This document shows positions 1-8,149 of a DNA stretch of 64,000 nucleotides, piece after piece. The notes beneath the pieces were generated by a model. The model made no database searches, was not told the DNA's origin, and was given only the letters and a program-made list of their open reading frames with translations. The DNA is from an uncultured Christensenellaceae bacterium. Its GTDB lineage: Bacteria > Bacillota > Clostridia > Christensenellales > Pumilibacteraceae. The stretch lies in NCBI GenBank assembly GCA_910587445.1, contig CAJULE010000003.1:1-64000 (forward strand), in the 5' to 3' direction. Positions within the stretch are counted from its first letter, which is position 1; the number at the start of each line of letters is the position of its first letter. A program made the position numbers and the translations under genes.

Positions 1-32
1 GAGCCGAATGCGATGAACTTCGCACTCGGTTC
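1..32 (-). terminator. Inverted repeat downstream of the tRNA pair, possible terminator
   Basis: Bases 1-13 pair with 20-32 with one mismatch and one G-U pair, leaving a six-base loop. It lies 14 bases beyond the 3' end of tRNA-Glu, where a terminator is expected. The T tract would lie outside the window, so this cannot be confirmed. Confidence 0.35.
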
Positions 33-46
33 GAGATACTTCGTTT

Positions 47-122
47 TGGTGACCCCATCGGGATTCGAACCCGAGTTACCGCCGTGAAAGGGCGATGTCT
101 TAGGCCTCTTGACCATGGGGCC
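47..122 (-). tRNA. tRNA-Glu (anticodon TTC)
   Basis: Read on the minus strand the gene starts GGCCCCA, has anticodon loop CTTTCAC (anticodon TTC), a GGTTCGAATCC T arm and an encoded CCA at 47-49. The acceptor stem pairs with a single G-T wobble. Total length with CCA is 76 nt. It follows tRNA-Met by 37 bases and is probably cotranscribed with it. Confidence 0.95.
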
Positions 123-159
123 GCATACGCCGACGCCTTTGAAAGAGCCGGCGGCGATG

Positions 160-236
160 TGGTAGCGGCAGTTGGGCTCGAACCAACGACCAATCGGGTA
201 TGAACCGAGTACTCTAGCCAACTGAGCTATGCCGCC
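160..236 (-). tRNA. tRNA-Met (anticodon CAT), elongator type
   Basis: The minus strand begins GGCGGCATAGCTCAG, has anticodon loop TTCATAC (CAT) and an encoded CCA at 160-162; length 77 nt. The G1-T72 wobble acceptor and D-arm sequence resemble clostridial elongator tRNA-Met. A lysidine-modified tRNA-Ile with the same anticodon is less likely but not excluded. Confidence 0.9.
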
Positions 237-254
237 ACAAAACACAGCCTACTC

Positions 255-283
255 ATTATAGCAGAAATAAATCGGTTTGGCAA
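255..283 (-). promoter_or_regulatory. Promoter of the tRNA-Met/tRNA-Glu pair
   Basis: On the minus strand TTGCCA (278-283) and TATAAT (255-260) are separated by 17 bases. The predicted start lies about 12 bases before tRNA-Met. The rest of 241-373 shows no gene. Confidence 0.75.
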
Positions 284-373
284 CTGTTTAATCGCACATA
301 TCGCAAAATATTTTCAACGCAGGCTACGCAAATAACGCATTGCCTTTGTCCGCGCAACTGCCGTATGGAGATA

Positions 374-730
374 TTACAACCCGAAATAAGCTTTCAGTGC
401 AGAGGTTACCCCCTCGTAGGACGCCTTGAGCTTTTCGAAGAGCGCAGGAATTGCCGAGTCGTTGTTCGCGCGATACTCCTCCACTATCTTTGCCGCAAGA
501 GACTGAAGCTCTTTAAAATCGAAATTGCCGGCAAGTCCCTTCATGGTATGAGCGGCGCGGAAAATCGCGTCCCTATCCCCCGACGACATCGCCTCGGCAA
601 GCTGCGTATACGTTGCGTCGTCGAGAAACTTCTTCAAAAACTTCTCGAGCATTGCGGACGATCCGCCGAAGCGTTTCAGCACCTCGTCGCAGTTTTCGTT
701 TATGCCTGCATAAAATTCCTGTAACGTCAT
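374..730 (-). CDS. Histidine phosphotransfer (HPt) domain protein
   Basis: This 118-residue cytoplasmic protein is a stand-alone HPt domain. The phosphorylatable histidine lies in the motif HTMKGLAGNF near residue 61, flanked by helices rich in Lys and Glu typical of the four-helix HPt bundle. It is the last gene of a three-gene operon; its ATG overlaps the TGA stop of the upstream receiver/HD-GYP/GGDEF gene by 4 bases (ATGA). Hybrid kinases with receiver domains normally pass phosphate through an HPt to a final receiver, and all three parts are present here. I infer that it shuttles phosphate between the kinase at 3627-6377 and the receiver of the gene at 727-3630. Confidence 0.88.
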   Translation of the reverse strand: MTLQEFYAGINENCDEVLKRFGGSSAMLEKFLKKFLDDATYTQLAEAMSSGDRDAIFRAAHTMKGLAGNFDFKELQSLAAKIVEEYRANNDSAIPALFEKLKASYEGVTSALKAYFGL

Positions 731-3630
731 AATTGTTTCTCCTTATTTCCCTTTTTTGGTTGTCTTTCTTTTTCATACACGAGATGACCGTTTTTGTTCA
801 TCGCGCGAACCGAAAATGCGTCGGTCCTATCTATGAGATCGCTTATCTTGCCGAGCGCACGCAGCGCCCCTATCCCGAAGCCGGCGTTCACTTCCTTCAT
901 GGAATTTTTGACCTTTCTCAAAATAGCGTCAAAGCGTTTTAAGTTCAGATTTTTCAGTATGACGGCAAATTTGTTGCCGTCCCCGTGCACGACCGCATCG
1001 GTGCTTCTCACGCTTTCCGACAGACATTCGGCGATCTTTTTCCCGACGTCGCCTGCCTTTACGTTGTCGCTTCCGTCGAAGTTGACGACGATAAGCGAAT
1101 AAAAGTCGGTCTGCGTCCCGAGCTGTTCGTCGAAATACTGTTTGTTGAATGTACCCGTCCCGACGTCCGCATACTGTTTGCCGCCCTTGCGGTCGATTAT
1201 GCCGATAAGCTGTGCCTTGTCATAAATGTCGCCGAGCATTTCGTCGTCCATAGGCACGGTTATTTCGAGCACGTATGCGCTTCTGTCGCACTCGATATAG
1301 TAAGCTATCTGCTTGTAGAGTTCGTTTCCGCGATAGACTATGCCCGACGCACGACTCCTTGTCATGAGCGCGCACTCGCCCACTCCGCTTCGACTGCTTC
1401 CGCGATAGCCCTCGTCCCCGACCGCCGTCCTGAAAGTCCCGTCGGTCTCCGCCTTATATCGCTTACCGTCGCAGACGTCGTAAACGCGTATGACGTCGAA
1501 TATTCGGCGAAGCTCTTTTAAGAAGTTCGTAAGCTGCGCCTTGTCTGACAGCTTGACCTCTCCTCTCGCCGTCCCGTCGTCCTCTATGCTCGAAAGCGCC
1601 GTAAACTCTTCCGTCAGTTCCTCGCTGTAATAGCAGAAGCGGTTTTTGCCCGTATTTTTGGCTTCGTAGGCGGCACGGTCGGCACAGTTGAAAAGCGTAG
1701 TGAAATCTCTGCCGCATACCTTGGTATCCGCCACGCCCATACTCACCGAAATCGGCATACTGTTGAACGGACGGGTCAAAAGCGAGAAAATTCTTTGCAC
1801 CGTCGCGTCCTGCGTCGGATGTCCCTCCAAAAGGACCAGGAACTCGTCGCCGCCGAAACGCGCTATTATGTCGTCGCGTCTCAGCCCCGTCTTAAGCGTG
1901 TTTGCCACGTGCTTGAGCACCTGATTGCCGAACTCATGCCCGTAATTATCGTTTATCGTCTTGAAGTAATCGAGATCGACCATGAGCATGAGATAGTTCA
2001 TATTGACGTCGTTTTGGAGCCTTTTTACTATCTTTTCCCTGCCGGTCTCGCTGTTGTACAGCATGGTAAGACCGTCATGCGTCGCTTTATGCTTTAGCGC
2101 GCACATGGCGGAGTGTTCTTTCGTTATGTCGACGAGCTTGCCTATGACGCCCATGTGTTTGCCCGTATCCTCGGAAAACAGCGTGCGGCAGGTTGCGCGC
2201 ACCATGCGCATTTCGCCGCCGAGCGGAATCTCGAAATCCATATCGAACTTGACCTTTTCGGGCGTAGTGCTCTCGACGATATTCCGAAACCGCATAAGCG
2301 TCTCCTCGCCGAAAAGCGTGCGCACTTTCTCGTCTTCTATGGGATTAACTATCACCTCGTCGAGACCGAGCTTTCTCTCTCCGAAGTCGTAAACCATGAG
2401 AAGCGGCGGATTGTATGTAAGCTCGAACTGTATTTCGTTGGAAATTTCGGCATAGAAACGATTTTTTATCCGTTCGTTTTCGAGAAGCGTCAACGTGCGC
2501 GCAGAAGTGGAAAGCTCCTCATGCTGCATGATCTCGTCGGTTACGCCCTTCATCTTCTTGTAAGGGTCCTGACCGAACGAGTTTATTTTCAGCTCCTCGA
2601 TGAGGCGATCGGAAATGTCTCCGAGGCACTCGAGCAGTACGGGATTGAAAATGCCGCACTCGCCGTTTATGATCATCTCCATTGCCTTTTCGTGCGAGAA
2701 CGCCTTTTTATATACGCGCTCGCTCGTAAGAGCGTCGTACACGTCGGCGATAGACACTATCTGAGCCGAAATGGGAATCTCGTCGCCCTTAAGCCCGTCG
2801 GGATAGCCTCTGCCGTCAAACCTTTCGTGGTGATAGCGGCAGATCTCGCGCGCGTACTTTACGAGTTTTTCGTTGTTTAAGAAATCCAGGGAATCGAGCA
2901 TGGACGCGCCTATGGTGGTATGCGTCTTCATCACCTCGAATTCCTCGGGAGTGAATTTCCCGGGCTTATTAAGTATCTCGTCGGGTATACCGATTTTACC
3001 GATGTCGTGAAGGGCGGACGCCGTCGCGATCAGAGACGCGTCGGTCTGCGTAAGTCCGTACTTATCCGTCTTTATCGAAAGCGCGTGCAGGAGAAGATCG
3101 ACTATCGTGCGTATGTGCAAGACGTGAAGTCCGCTTTCGCCGTTACGGAACTCGACTATATGCGAGAGAATGGTTATCATGAGATTGTTCATCTTCTCTC
3201 TCTCGTATATCTGATCGGTCACAAGCCCGACAAGCTTTTTCTGCTTGCCCGAAAGCATTAGCGTGTTCATGACCCTTCGGCGTACGATCCACGCGTCGAA
3301 CGGGCGGTTTATGAACTCCGTGACGCCCATTTCGTATGCACGCTCAATGTACGAACTCGACGTCTCGGAAGATATCATTATGACTGGTACGTCCTTGATC
3401 CAGCCCTTGCTGTTCATCACTGCAAGCACTTCGAAACCGTCCATTTTCGGCATGACAATGTCGAGCAGAACGAGGTCTATGTCCGTGCCGCGGCTCGTCA
3501 AAATACCCACGGCTTCCACGCCGTCCTCGGCTTCGAGAATTTCGAACTCACTGCCGAGCATATCCGCAAGAAGCGCGCGGTTGATCTCTATATCGTCGGC
3601 AATGAGAATGGTCTGTTTCTTCTTTTTCAC
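727..3630 (-). CDS. Response regulator with HD-GYP and GGDEF domains (cyclic-di-GMP turnover)
   Basis: The protein has 967 residues. An N-terminal receiver (about 1-125) has its phospho-Asp in LVLLDIVMPKMDG. An HD-GYP phosphodiesterase domain (about 145-330) shows HDIGKIGIP and HHERFDGRGYPDG. A PAS-like segment (about 385-510) follows, then a GGDEF domain (about 520-675) with an intact RFGGDEF active site and an RxxD inhibitory site five residues before it. A degenerate GGDEF-like domain (GDGNKFAVIL) ends the protein. The start is GTG, overlapping the stop of the upstream kinase by 4 bases (GTGA), which implies translational coupling. It could both make and degrade cyclic-di-GMP under control of the phosphorelay; which activity dominates cannot be told from sequence. 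Confidence 0.9.
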   Translation of the reverse strand: MKKKKQTILIADDIEINRALLADMLGSEFEILEAEDGVEAVGILTSRGTDIDLVLLDIVMPKMDGFEVLAVMNSKGWIKDVPVIMISSETSSSYIERAYEMGVTEFINRPFDAWIVRRRVMNTLMLSGKQKKLVGLVTDQIYEREKMNNLMITILSHIVEFRNGESGLHVLHIRTIVDLLLHALSIKTDKYGLTQTDASLIATASALHDIGKIGIPDEILNKPGKFTPEEFEVMKTHTTIGASMLDSLDFLNNEKLVKYAREICRYHHERFDGRGYPDGLKGDEIPISAQIVSIADVYDALTSERVYKKAFSHEKAMEMIINGECGIFNPVLLECLGDISDRLIEELKINSFGQDPYKKMKGVTDEIMQHEELSTSARTLTLLENERIKNRFYAEISNEIQFELTYNPPLLMVYDFGERKLGLDEVIVNPIEDEKVRTLFGEETLMRFRNIVESTTPEKVKFDMDFEIPLGGEMRMVRATCRTLFSEDTGKHMGVIGKLVDITKEHSAMCALKHKATHDGLTMLYNSETGREKIVKRLQNDVNMNYLMLMVDLDYFKTINDNYGHEFGNQVLKHVANTLKTGLRRDDIIARFGGDEFLVLLEGHPTQDATVQRIFSLLTRPFNSMPISVSMGVADTKVCGRDFTTLFNCADRAAYEAKNTGKNRFCYYSEELTEEFTALSSIEDDGTARGEVKLSDKAQLTNFLKELRRIFDVIRVYDVCDGKRYKAETDGTFRTAVGDEGYRGSSRSGVGECALMTRSRASGIVYRGNELYKQIAYYIECDRSAYVLEITVPMDDEMLGDIYDKAQLIGIIDRKGGKQYADVGTGTFNKQYFDEQLGTQTDFYSLIVVNFDGSDNVKAGDVGKKIAECLSESVRSTDAVVHGDGNKFAVILKNLNLKRFDAILRKVKNSMKEVNAGFGIGALRALGKISDLIDRTDAFSVRAMNKNGHLVYEKERQPKKGNKEKQL

Positions 3631-6377
3631 TGCTTACTTGTTCCTTTTCGATTGACGTCTATAAACTTTGCGAGAATGGTTTTTACTCTGTCCATATCTA
3701 TGGGCTTTGCTATGTGCGCGTTCATTCCCACGGTAAGGCAATGTTTGATGTCGTCGGCGAACGCGTCGGCAGTCATTGCTATTATTGGAATGTCTTTGTC
3801 CTCTTTATCGAGCGCGCGTATTCTCGCCGCCGCCTCGTAGCCCGTCATAACGGGCATACGGATATCCATGAGAATGGCGTCGTACTCGCCGACCGCGGAG
3901 CTGTCGAAAATATCCACGCAGATCTGTCCGTTTTCCGCACGGGTGACCTTAGCGCCCTCGCTCGTAAGCAAGGTTTCGGTAATCTCCCAATTGAGGTCGT
4001 TGTCCTCGGCAAGCAAAATGTTCATGCCATCGAGCGACACTTCTTTTTTGGTGGTTTCCGCCGCGACCTGTTCCCCGCCATCCGTATATTTCTTCAGTCC
4101 GTAATAGAGCGTGGACTTGAACAGGGGTTTTGCTATGAAGCCCCTTATGCCCGCCGCGCGAGCCTCTTCCTCTATGTCCGACCAATCGTATGCGGAAATG
4201 AGCAGAATGGGAATGTCGTCGCCGAGCTTTTTGTGAAGCTCTTTTGCGGTCTCTATTCCGTCCATGCCCGGCAATTTCCAATCCATGAGCACGACGTTGT
4301 AATCGTCGCGTCTGTCATGCCTTTCGACCGCTTTCTTCACGGCTTCCTCGCCGGAAAGAGTCCACTCCGCATTCACGCCTATTTCCCTAAGGGAAACGAC
4401 GGCGGTCTCGCAGAGCTGTCTGTCGTCGTCGACAACCAGCATATTCCAATTCGGAAGCACCATGTCGAGCTCCATGTCCTCCACCTTTTCGAGGTCGAGC
4501 GTCACATGGAATTCGGTGCCTTTTCCGAGCTCGCTTTCGACTTCTATCTCTCCACTCATGGCTTCGACTATGTGCTTGGTGATAGCCATGCCGAGTCCGG
4601 CGCCTTCAGTCTTGTGGACGCGCATATTGTCCTCGCGCACAAACGACTCGAATATCTTCTTTTGGAATTCCTTGGACATACCTATGCCGCTGTCCTTGAC
4701 CCTTATATGTACGCGCACGAAGTTTTCCGAATGCGGCGAAACCTCTTCGGAAAGCGACATATTTATCGAACCTTCCTCGGGCGTGAACTTTATTGCGTTC
4801 GACAGCAGATTCAAAAGCACCTGATTGAGACGGACGCTGTCGCAGTATACGTTCTCTTCGATTATATTTCCGACGGTTATGCCGAACTTCTGACGCTTGG
4901 TCTTTATTTGCGGCTGGATCATTATGGAAATACCGTCGAGCACTTCCTTTAAAGAGATGTGCTCCATATTGAGAGTCATCTTGCCGCTTTCGATTTTCGA
5001 CATATCGAGCACGTCGTTTATGAGTCCGAGAAGGTGCTTACTCGAAAGCGTAATCTTCTTGAGGCAGTTGCGGACCTGCTGCTTGTCGTCTATATTTGCC
5101 GTGGCAATCGCCGTCATGCCCACGATAGCATTCATGGGAGTACGGATGTCGTGGCTCATGCTCGACAGGAATTCGCTCTTTGCCTTGTTCGCGTTTTCCG
5201 CAACCAGTCTCGCTTCCTTTATCTCGGTCATGTTGCGCTTGTTGAACACGAGATAGACGGCAAACAGCGCAAGAAGCACCACGATCAAAGTGACAGCCAT
5301 AGCTATCGATATGACGTTCCAGGTCGTATTAAGACCTTTGACAGTCTCCCTTATGTGATCGGAACGCATGACAGTGAGAAGCTGCCACTCGGAATATGCG
5401 AGACGACAGCAATGTATGCGAAGCTCCTCGCTGCTTGTCGTCGCGAGCGCCGTCGAATAGTGCATGTCGCGCTGCATGGAATCCTTAAGTCTTTCTATGT
5501 ATGCGGCGGCGGCGTCTCTGTCCAAGACTTCCTTGTAAACTCTGTCGAAGTAATTGTCGCCTTCCTCCACCTCGCCGCTTCGAATGACGTACGAGCCGTC
5601 TCTGCGGATTATGTGCGAATATGTAGACTCGCCCTCGTCTTTGTGCGAAGCGTCGTCGTCGAGCCTCAAGAGCGTCTCGAGATATTCTACGGGCACGCCG
5701 GCGACAAGCGCGTCGGCAGTGTCTCCGTTCGTAAGCGGATAATTCACGTCGAAGCGCCAATCCTCGCTCGTCTGCCCTCTGACGCCCTTGCCGACCACAC
5801 CAAAGATAATAATAGCATTGCCTTCGGCGTCTTTTCCGACCGCTATCTTATTCTCTTTTTCCGTCCCCAATCCCATTATCGAGTTGTGGAACGACAAAGG
5901 ATCGTCGAGTCCTATTTGGGACATACTCCCGTCCAGCATCTTAAAGCAAGCGCCGCCGTTGTAGTCCGCTCCGGTATTTTCGAAGTCGTATTCCGAGCCG
6001 TCGTAAAAGGCAAGGTAGGCAAAATCGCGGGCTTTCGCCTCATGCACAAGCCCTTCGATTATTTGCTCCATCTCAGTGACGCCGTCGGGCGGCATTGCGC
6101 GCGCAAGAGAGCATACCTGCTCGAGCCGCAGACCTATTGCCGTCTCGAAGCGCTTTGCTTCGTGATCGCCTATACTACCCATGTACTGATCGCTTACGCT
6201 GTCCATGGTGCTCTGGCTTCTGCTCGACATATATACGCCCATAAAAGTAAACATTGCCGCGCAGATAAGACCCGCAAGCACGGTCGCCGCAATAAGGATA
6301 CGTCCGAGCACGGTGTCCTGAAGCCTTGCTTCGCCTTTTTTTCTCTCTTTGCTTTTCGCCATACTTATTTCTTTCAT
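3627..6377 (-). CDS. Membrane-bound hybrid histidine kinase with two receiver domains
   Basis: I place the start at the ATG at 6377 (916 residues) because GGTGA lies 8 bases upstream; a more distal in-frame ATG at 6455 has no ribosome binding site and sits in the promoter. The N-terminal membrane span (about residues 25-50) is followed by a roughly 280-residue extracytoplasmic sensor region and a second span. HisKA follows with SHDIRTPMNAIVGM, then HATPase_c with NLLSNAIKFT and GAGLGMAITK, and two receivers with VVLMDWKLPGMDG and DAILMDIRMPVMTG. It is the first gene of the phosphorelay operon with the HD-GYP/GGDEF regulator and HPt protein. The external domain looks like a Cache-type ligand sensor, but the ligand is unknown. 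Confidence 0.9.
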   Translation of the reverse strand: MKEISMAKSKERKKGEARLQDTVLGRILIAATVLAGLICAAMFTFMGVYMSSRSQSTMDSVSDQYMGSIGDHEAKRFETAIGLRLEQVCSLARAMPPDGVTEMEQIIEGLVHEAKARDFAYLAFYDGSEYDFENTGADYNGGACFKMLDGSMSQIGLDDPLSFHNSIMGLGTEKENKIAVGKDAEGNAIIIFGVVGKGVRGQTSEDWRFDVNYPLTNGDTADALVAGVPVEYLETLLRLDDDASHKDEGESTYSHIIRRDGSYVIRSGEVEEGDNYFDRVYKEVLDRDAAAAYIERLKDSMQRDMHYSTALATTSSEELRIHCCRLAYSEWQLLTVMRSDHIRETVKGLNTTWNVISIAMAVTLIVVLLALFAVYLVFNKRNMTEIKEARLVAENANKAKSEFLSSMSHDIRTPMNAIVGMTAIATANIDDKQQVRNCLKKITLSSKHLLGLINDVLDMSKIESGKMTLNMEHISLKEVLDGISIMIQPQIKTKRQKFGITVGNIIEENVYCDSVRLNQVLLNLLSNAIKFTPEEGSINMSLSEEVSPHSENFVRVHIRVKDSGIGMSKEFQKKIFESFVREDNMRVHKTEGAGLGMAITKHIVEAMSGEIEVESELGKGTEFHVTLDLEKVEDMELDMVLPNWNMLVVDDDRQLCETAVVSLREIGVNAEWTLSGEEAVKKAVERHDRRDDYNVVLMDWKLPGMDGIETAKELHKKLGDDIPILLISAYDWSDIEEEARAAGIRGFIAKPLFKSTLYYGLKKYTDGGEQVAAETTKKEVSLDGMNILLAEDNDLNWEITETLLTSEGAKVTRAENGQICVDIFDSSAVGEYDAILMDIRMPVMTGYEAAARIRALDKEDKDIPIIAMTADAFADDIKHCLTVGMNAHIAKPIDMDRVKTILAKFIDVNRKGTSKQ

Positions 6378-6426
6378 AGTATCTTTCACCGCCGAAAGTT
6401 TTTGTACTTTATTTTTATGTACTTTA

Positions 6427-6455
6427 ATTGTATCATTTGTCGAAAACAATGTCAA
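6427..6455 (-). promoter_or_regulatory. Promoter of the phosphorelay operon
   Basis: Minus strand: TTGACA (450-455 of 6xxx) and TACAAT (6427-6432) with 17 bases between and an extended -10 TG. Between the predicted start and the gene the octamer GTACTTTA occurs twice on the plus strand (6404-6411, 6419-6426), 15 bases apart, a possible regulator site. Confidence 0.75.
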
Positions 6456-6478
6456 TGTTTAAAAGGGGGCTATTCGCT

Positions 6479-7945
6479 TCAACCCCGCTTTTGCGCGTGC
6501 TTTTTCACCGCTTCGCGCATCTTTCTCGCGATTTTATCATTCGGAACGGCGCGCAGACGATAGGACCAATTCCACGCACCCACCGTTCCGGGCGTGTTCA
6601 CTCTCGCTTCGTGCCCCTCGCCGAGAAAGTCCTGTACGGGAACTACGACGAGTCTTGCCTCGCTTTCGTACAAAGTGCGTATCATCGCGTCCGCAATGCT
6701 TTCGAAAAGCCGTTTTTTCGTCCCCTTTCTCGCCTCCCGCTTTTGCCAAGAAAACAGCGACGCATACCACCCTTTACAGGTGTCGTTGTCGTGCGTGCCC
6801 GTGTACGCAACGGAGTTTATGCCGTAACGCGCGGGATTATGCTCGTTTCTTTCGTCGCCGTCCAGCCCGAACTGCAACACTTTCATATTCGGAAAATGCG
6901 TATGAGCTATGAGCGCGCGCACGTCGTCCGTAATGACTCCGAGATCCTCGGCTATTATTTCGAGTTTCGGATAGGCTTTCTTTACCGCATCGAAGAACTT
7001 TTCGCCGCCGCCCTTTATCCACTCTCCGACGCGTGCGTTTTCCGCTCCCGCTTTTACGGCATAGAAGCTTTCGAAGCCGCGGAAGTGATCGAGCCGCACG
7101 ACGTCGTAAAGCTCGCGCGCACGTCTAAAACGATCGAGCCACCACGCGTACCCGTTTTCTTCGAGCTTCTCCCAATCGTAGACGGGATTGCCCCAAAGCT
7201 GACCGTCCGCCGTAAACGCATCGGGCGGAACCCCGGCGACGAGCTTAGGCGTAAGATCTTTATCGAGCGAAAATATCTCGGGAGCTCCCCACACGTCGGA
7301 GCTCGAAGGCGCGACGTACATAGGCATATCGCCTATGATCTTTATTCCCCGCCCTGCGGCGTACTCCTTAAGCGCACGCCACTGTCTGTCGAACTCGTAC
7401 TGCACGAACTTGACGAATTCCGTTTCCCGACGGCGTTCTTTCGCGTACTCCTTAAGCGCCTTTTCGTCCCTGTACTTGTATTCCTTTTTCCACGCCGTAA
7501 AGTCCGCCGTCCCTTCGCTCTCTTTCAAAGCGCAAAACAGCGCATAGTTTTCCAGCCAATAACTTTCGACTCGCTTATACTCTTCGTAATCTTCCGGAGG
7601 CGATTTTTCGAATCGCTCGAACGCCTTTTTCAAAAGCCCGTTTTGCTCGTCGTCTCTGCGCTTTACGCGATTCGAGAATTCGCACGGCGGAATTTCGCTC
7701 TCCTTTAAAAGTCCGTCGTCTATGAGAAGATAAGGATCTATAAACGCGGAATCGCAGGCAAAAGCCGAATCCGAACGGTAGGGCGACCCTGCGCCGTCTG
7801 CCGGACAAAGCGGCAGAACCTGCCAAAAAGACTGACCGGCTTCTTGCAAAAAATCAATAAACTCGTATGCTCCCTTCCCGAGCGTCCCCACGCTTCTCTT
7901 TCCGGGAAGCGAGAACACGGGAAGCAGTACGCCGCACTTTTGCAT
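6479..7945 (-). CDS. malQ: 4-alpha-glucanotransferase (amylomaltase, GH77)
   Basis: This cytoplasmic enzyme of 488 residues transfers alpha-1,4-glucan segments between maltodextrins and releases glucose. GH77 landmarks are intact: GDMPMYVAPSSSDVW, GVPPDAFTADGQLWGNPVY, the nucleophile motif VRLDHFRG, the acid/base motif IAEDLG and the transition-state Asp in THDNDT. The start is the ATG at 7945, chosen because GGAG lies upstream and the protein then begins with the family-typical MQKCGVLLPVFSLPG. The reading frame is open further upstream, but that part resembles no MalQ. It lies 204 bases downstream of glycogen phosphorylase on the same strand; together they degrade glycogen or imported maltodextrin. 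No strong promoter is visible in the gap. Confidence 0.95.
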   Translation of the reverse strand: MQKCGVLLPVFSLPGKRSVGTLGKGAYEFIDFLQEAGQSFWQVLPLCPADGAGSPYRSDSAFACDSAFIDPYLLIDDGLLKESEIPPCEFSNRVKRRDDEQNGLLKKAFERFEKSPPEDYEEYKRVESYWLENYALFCALKESEGTADFTAWKKEYKYRDEKALKEYAKERRRETEFVKFVQYEFDRQWRALKEYAAGRGIKIIGDMPMYVAPSSSDVWGAPEIFSLDKDLTPKLVAGVPPDAFTADGQLWGNPVYDWEKLEENGYAWWLDRFRRARELYDVVRLDHFRGFESFYAVKAGAENARVGEWIKGGGEKFFDAVKKAYPKLEIIAEDLGVITDDVRALIAHTHFPNMKVLQFGLDGDERNEHNPARYGINSVAYTGTHDNDTCKGWYASLFSWQKREARKGTKKRLFESIADAMIRTLYESEARLVVVPVQDFLGEGHEARVNTPGTVGAWNWSYRLRAVPNDKIARKMREAVKKHAQKRG

Positions 7946-8149
7946 AAAAATTTTCTCCTGATAAAGAATCTGTCGAAAGCGCAGTCGCGCGTCGGACGGG
8001 CAACAGTCGTCGAGACGACGAAGAGAGTGTACTTTCGTACTCGACCGCTCAGCCGAGCGAGCCTTATAGGCGAAACAACGCCACAAGCCGCAGGGCGAGT
8101 ATTCGGATCGGCAAACGTAGCCCGTATCACGCAATGAATGTGCTTTCGA

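Noticed and set aside
7946-8134. N-terminal extension of malQ to 8134
   Set aside because: The extra 63 residues resemble no amylomaltase, and the ATG at 7945 has a good ribosome site and the family-typical start.
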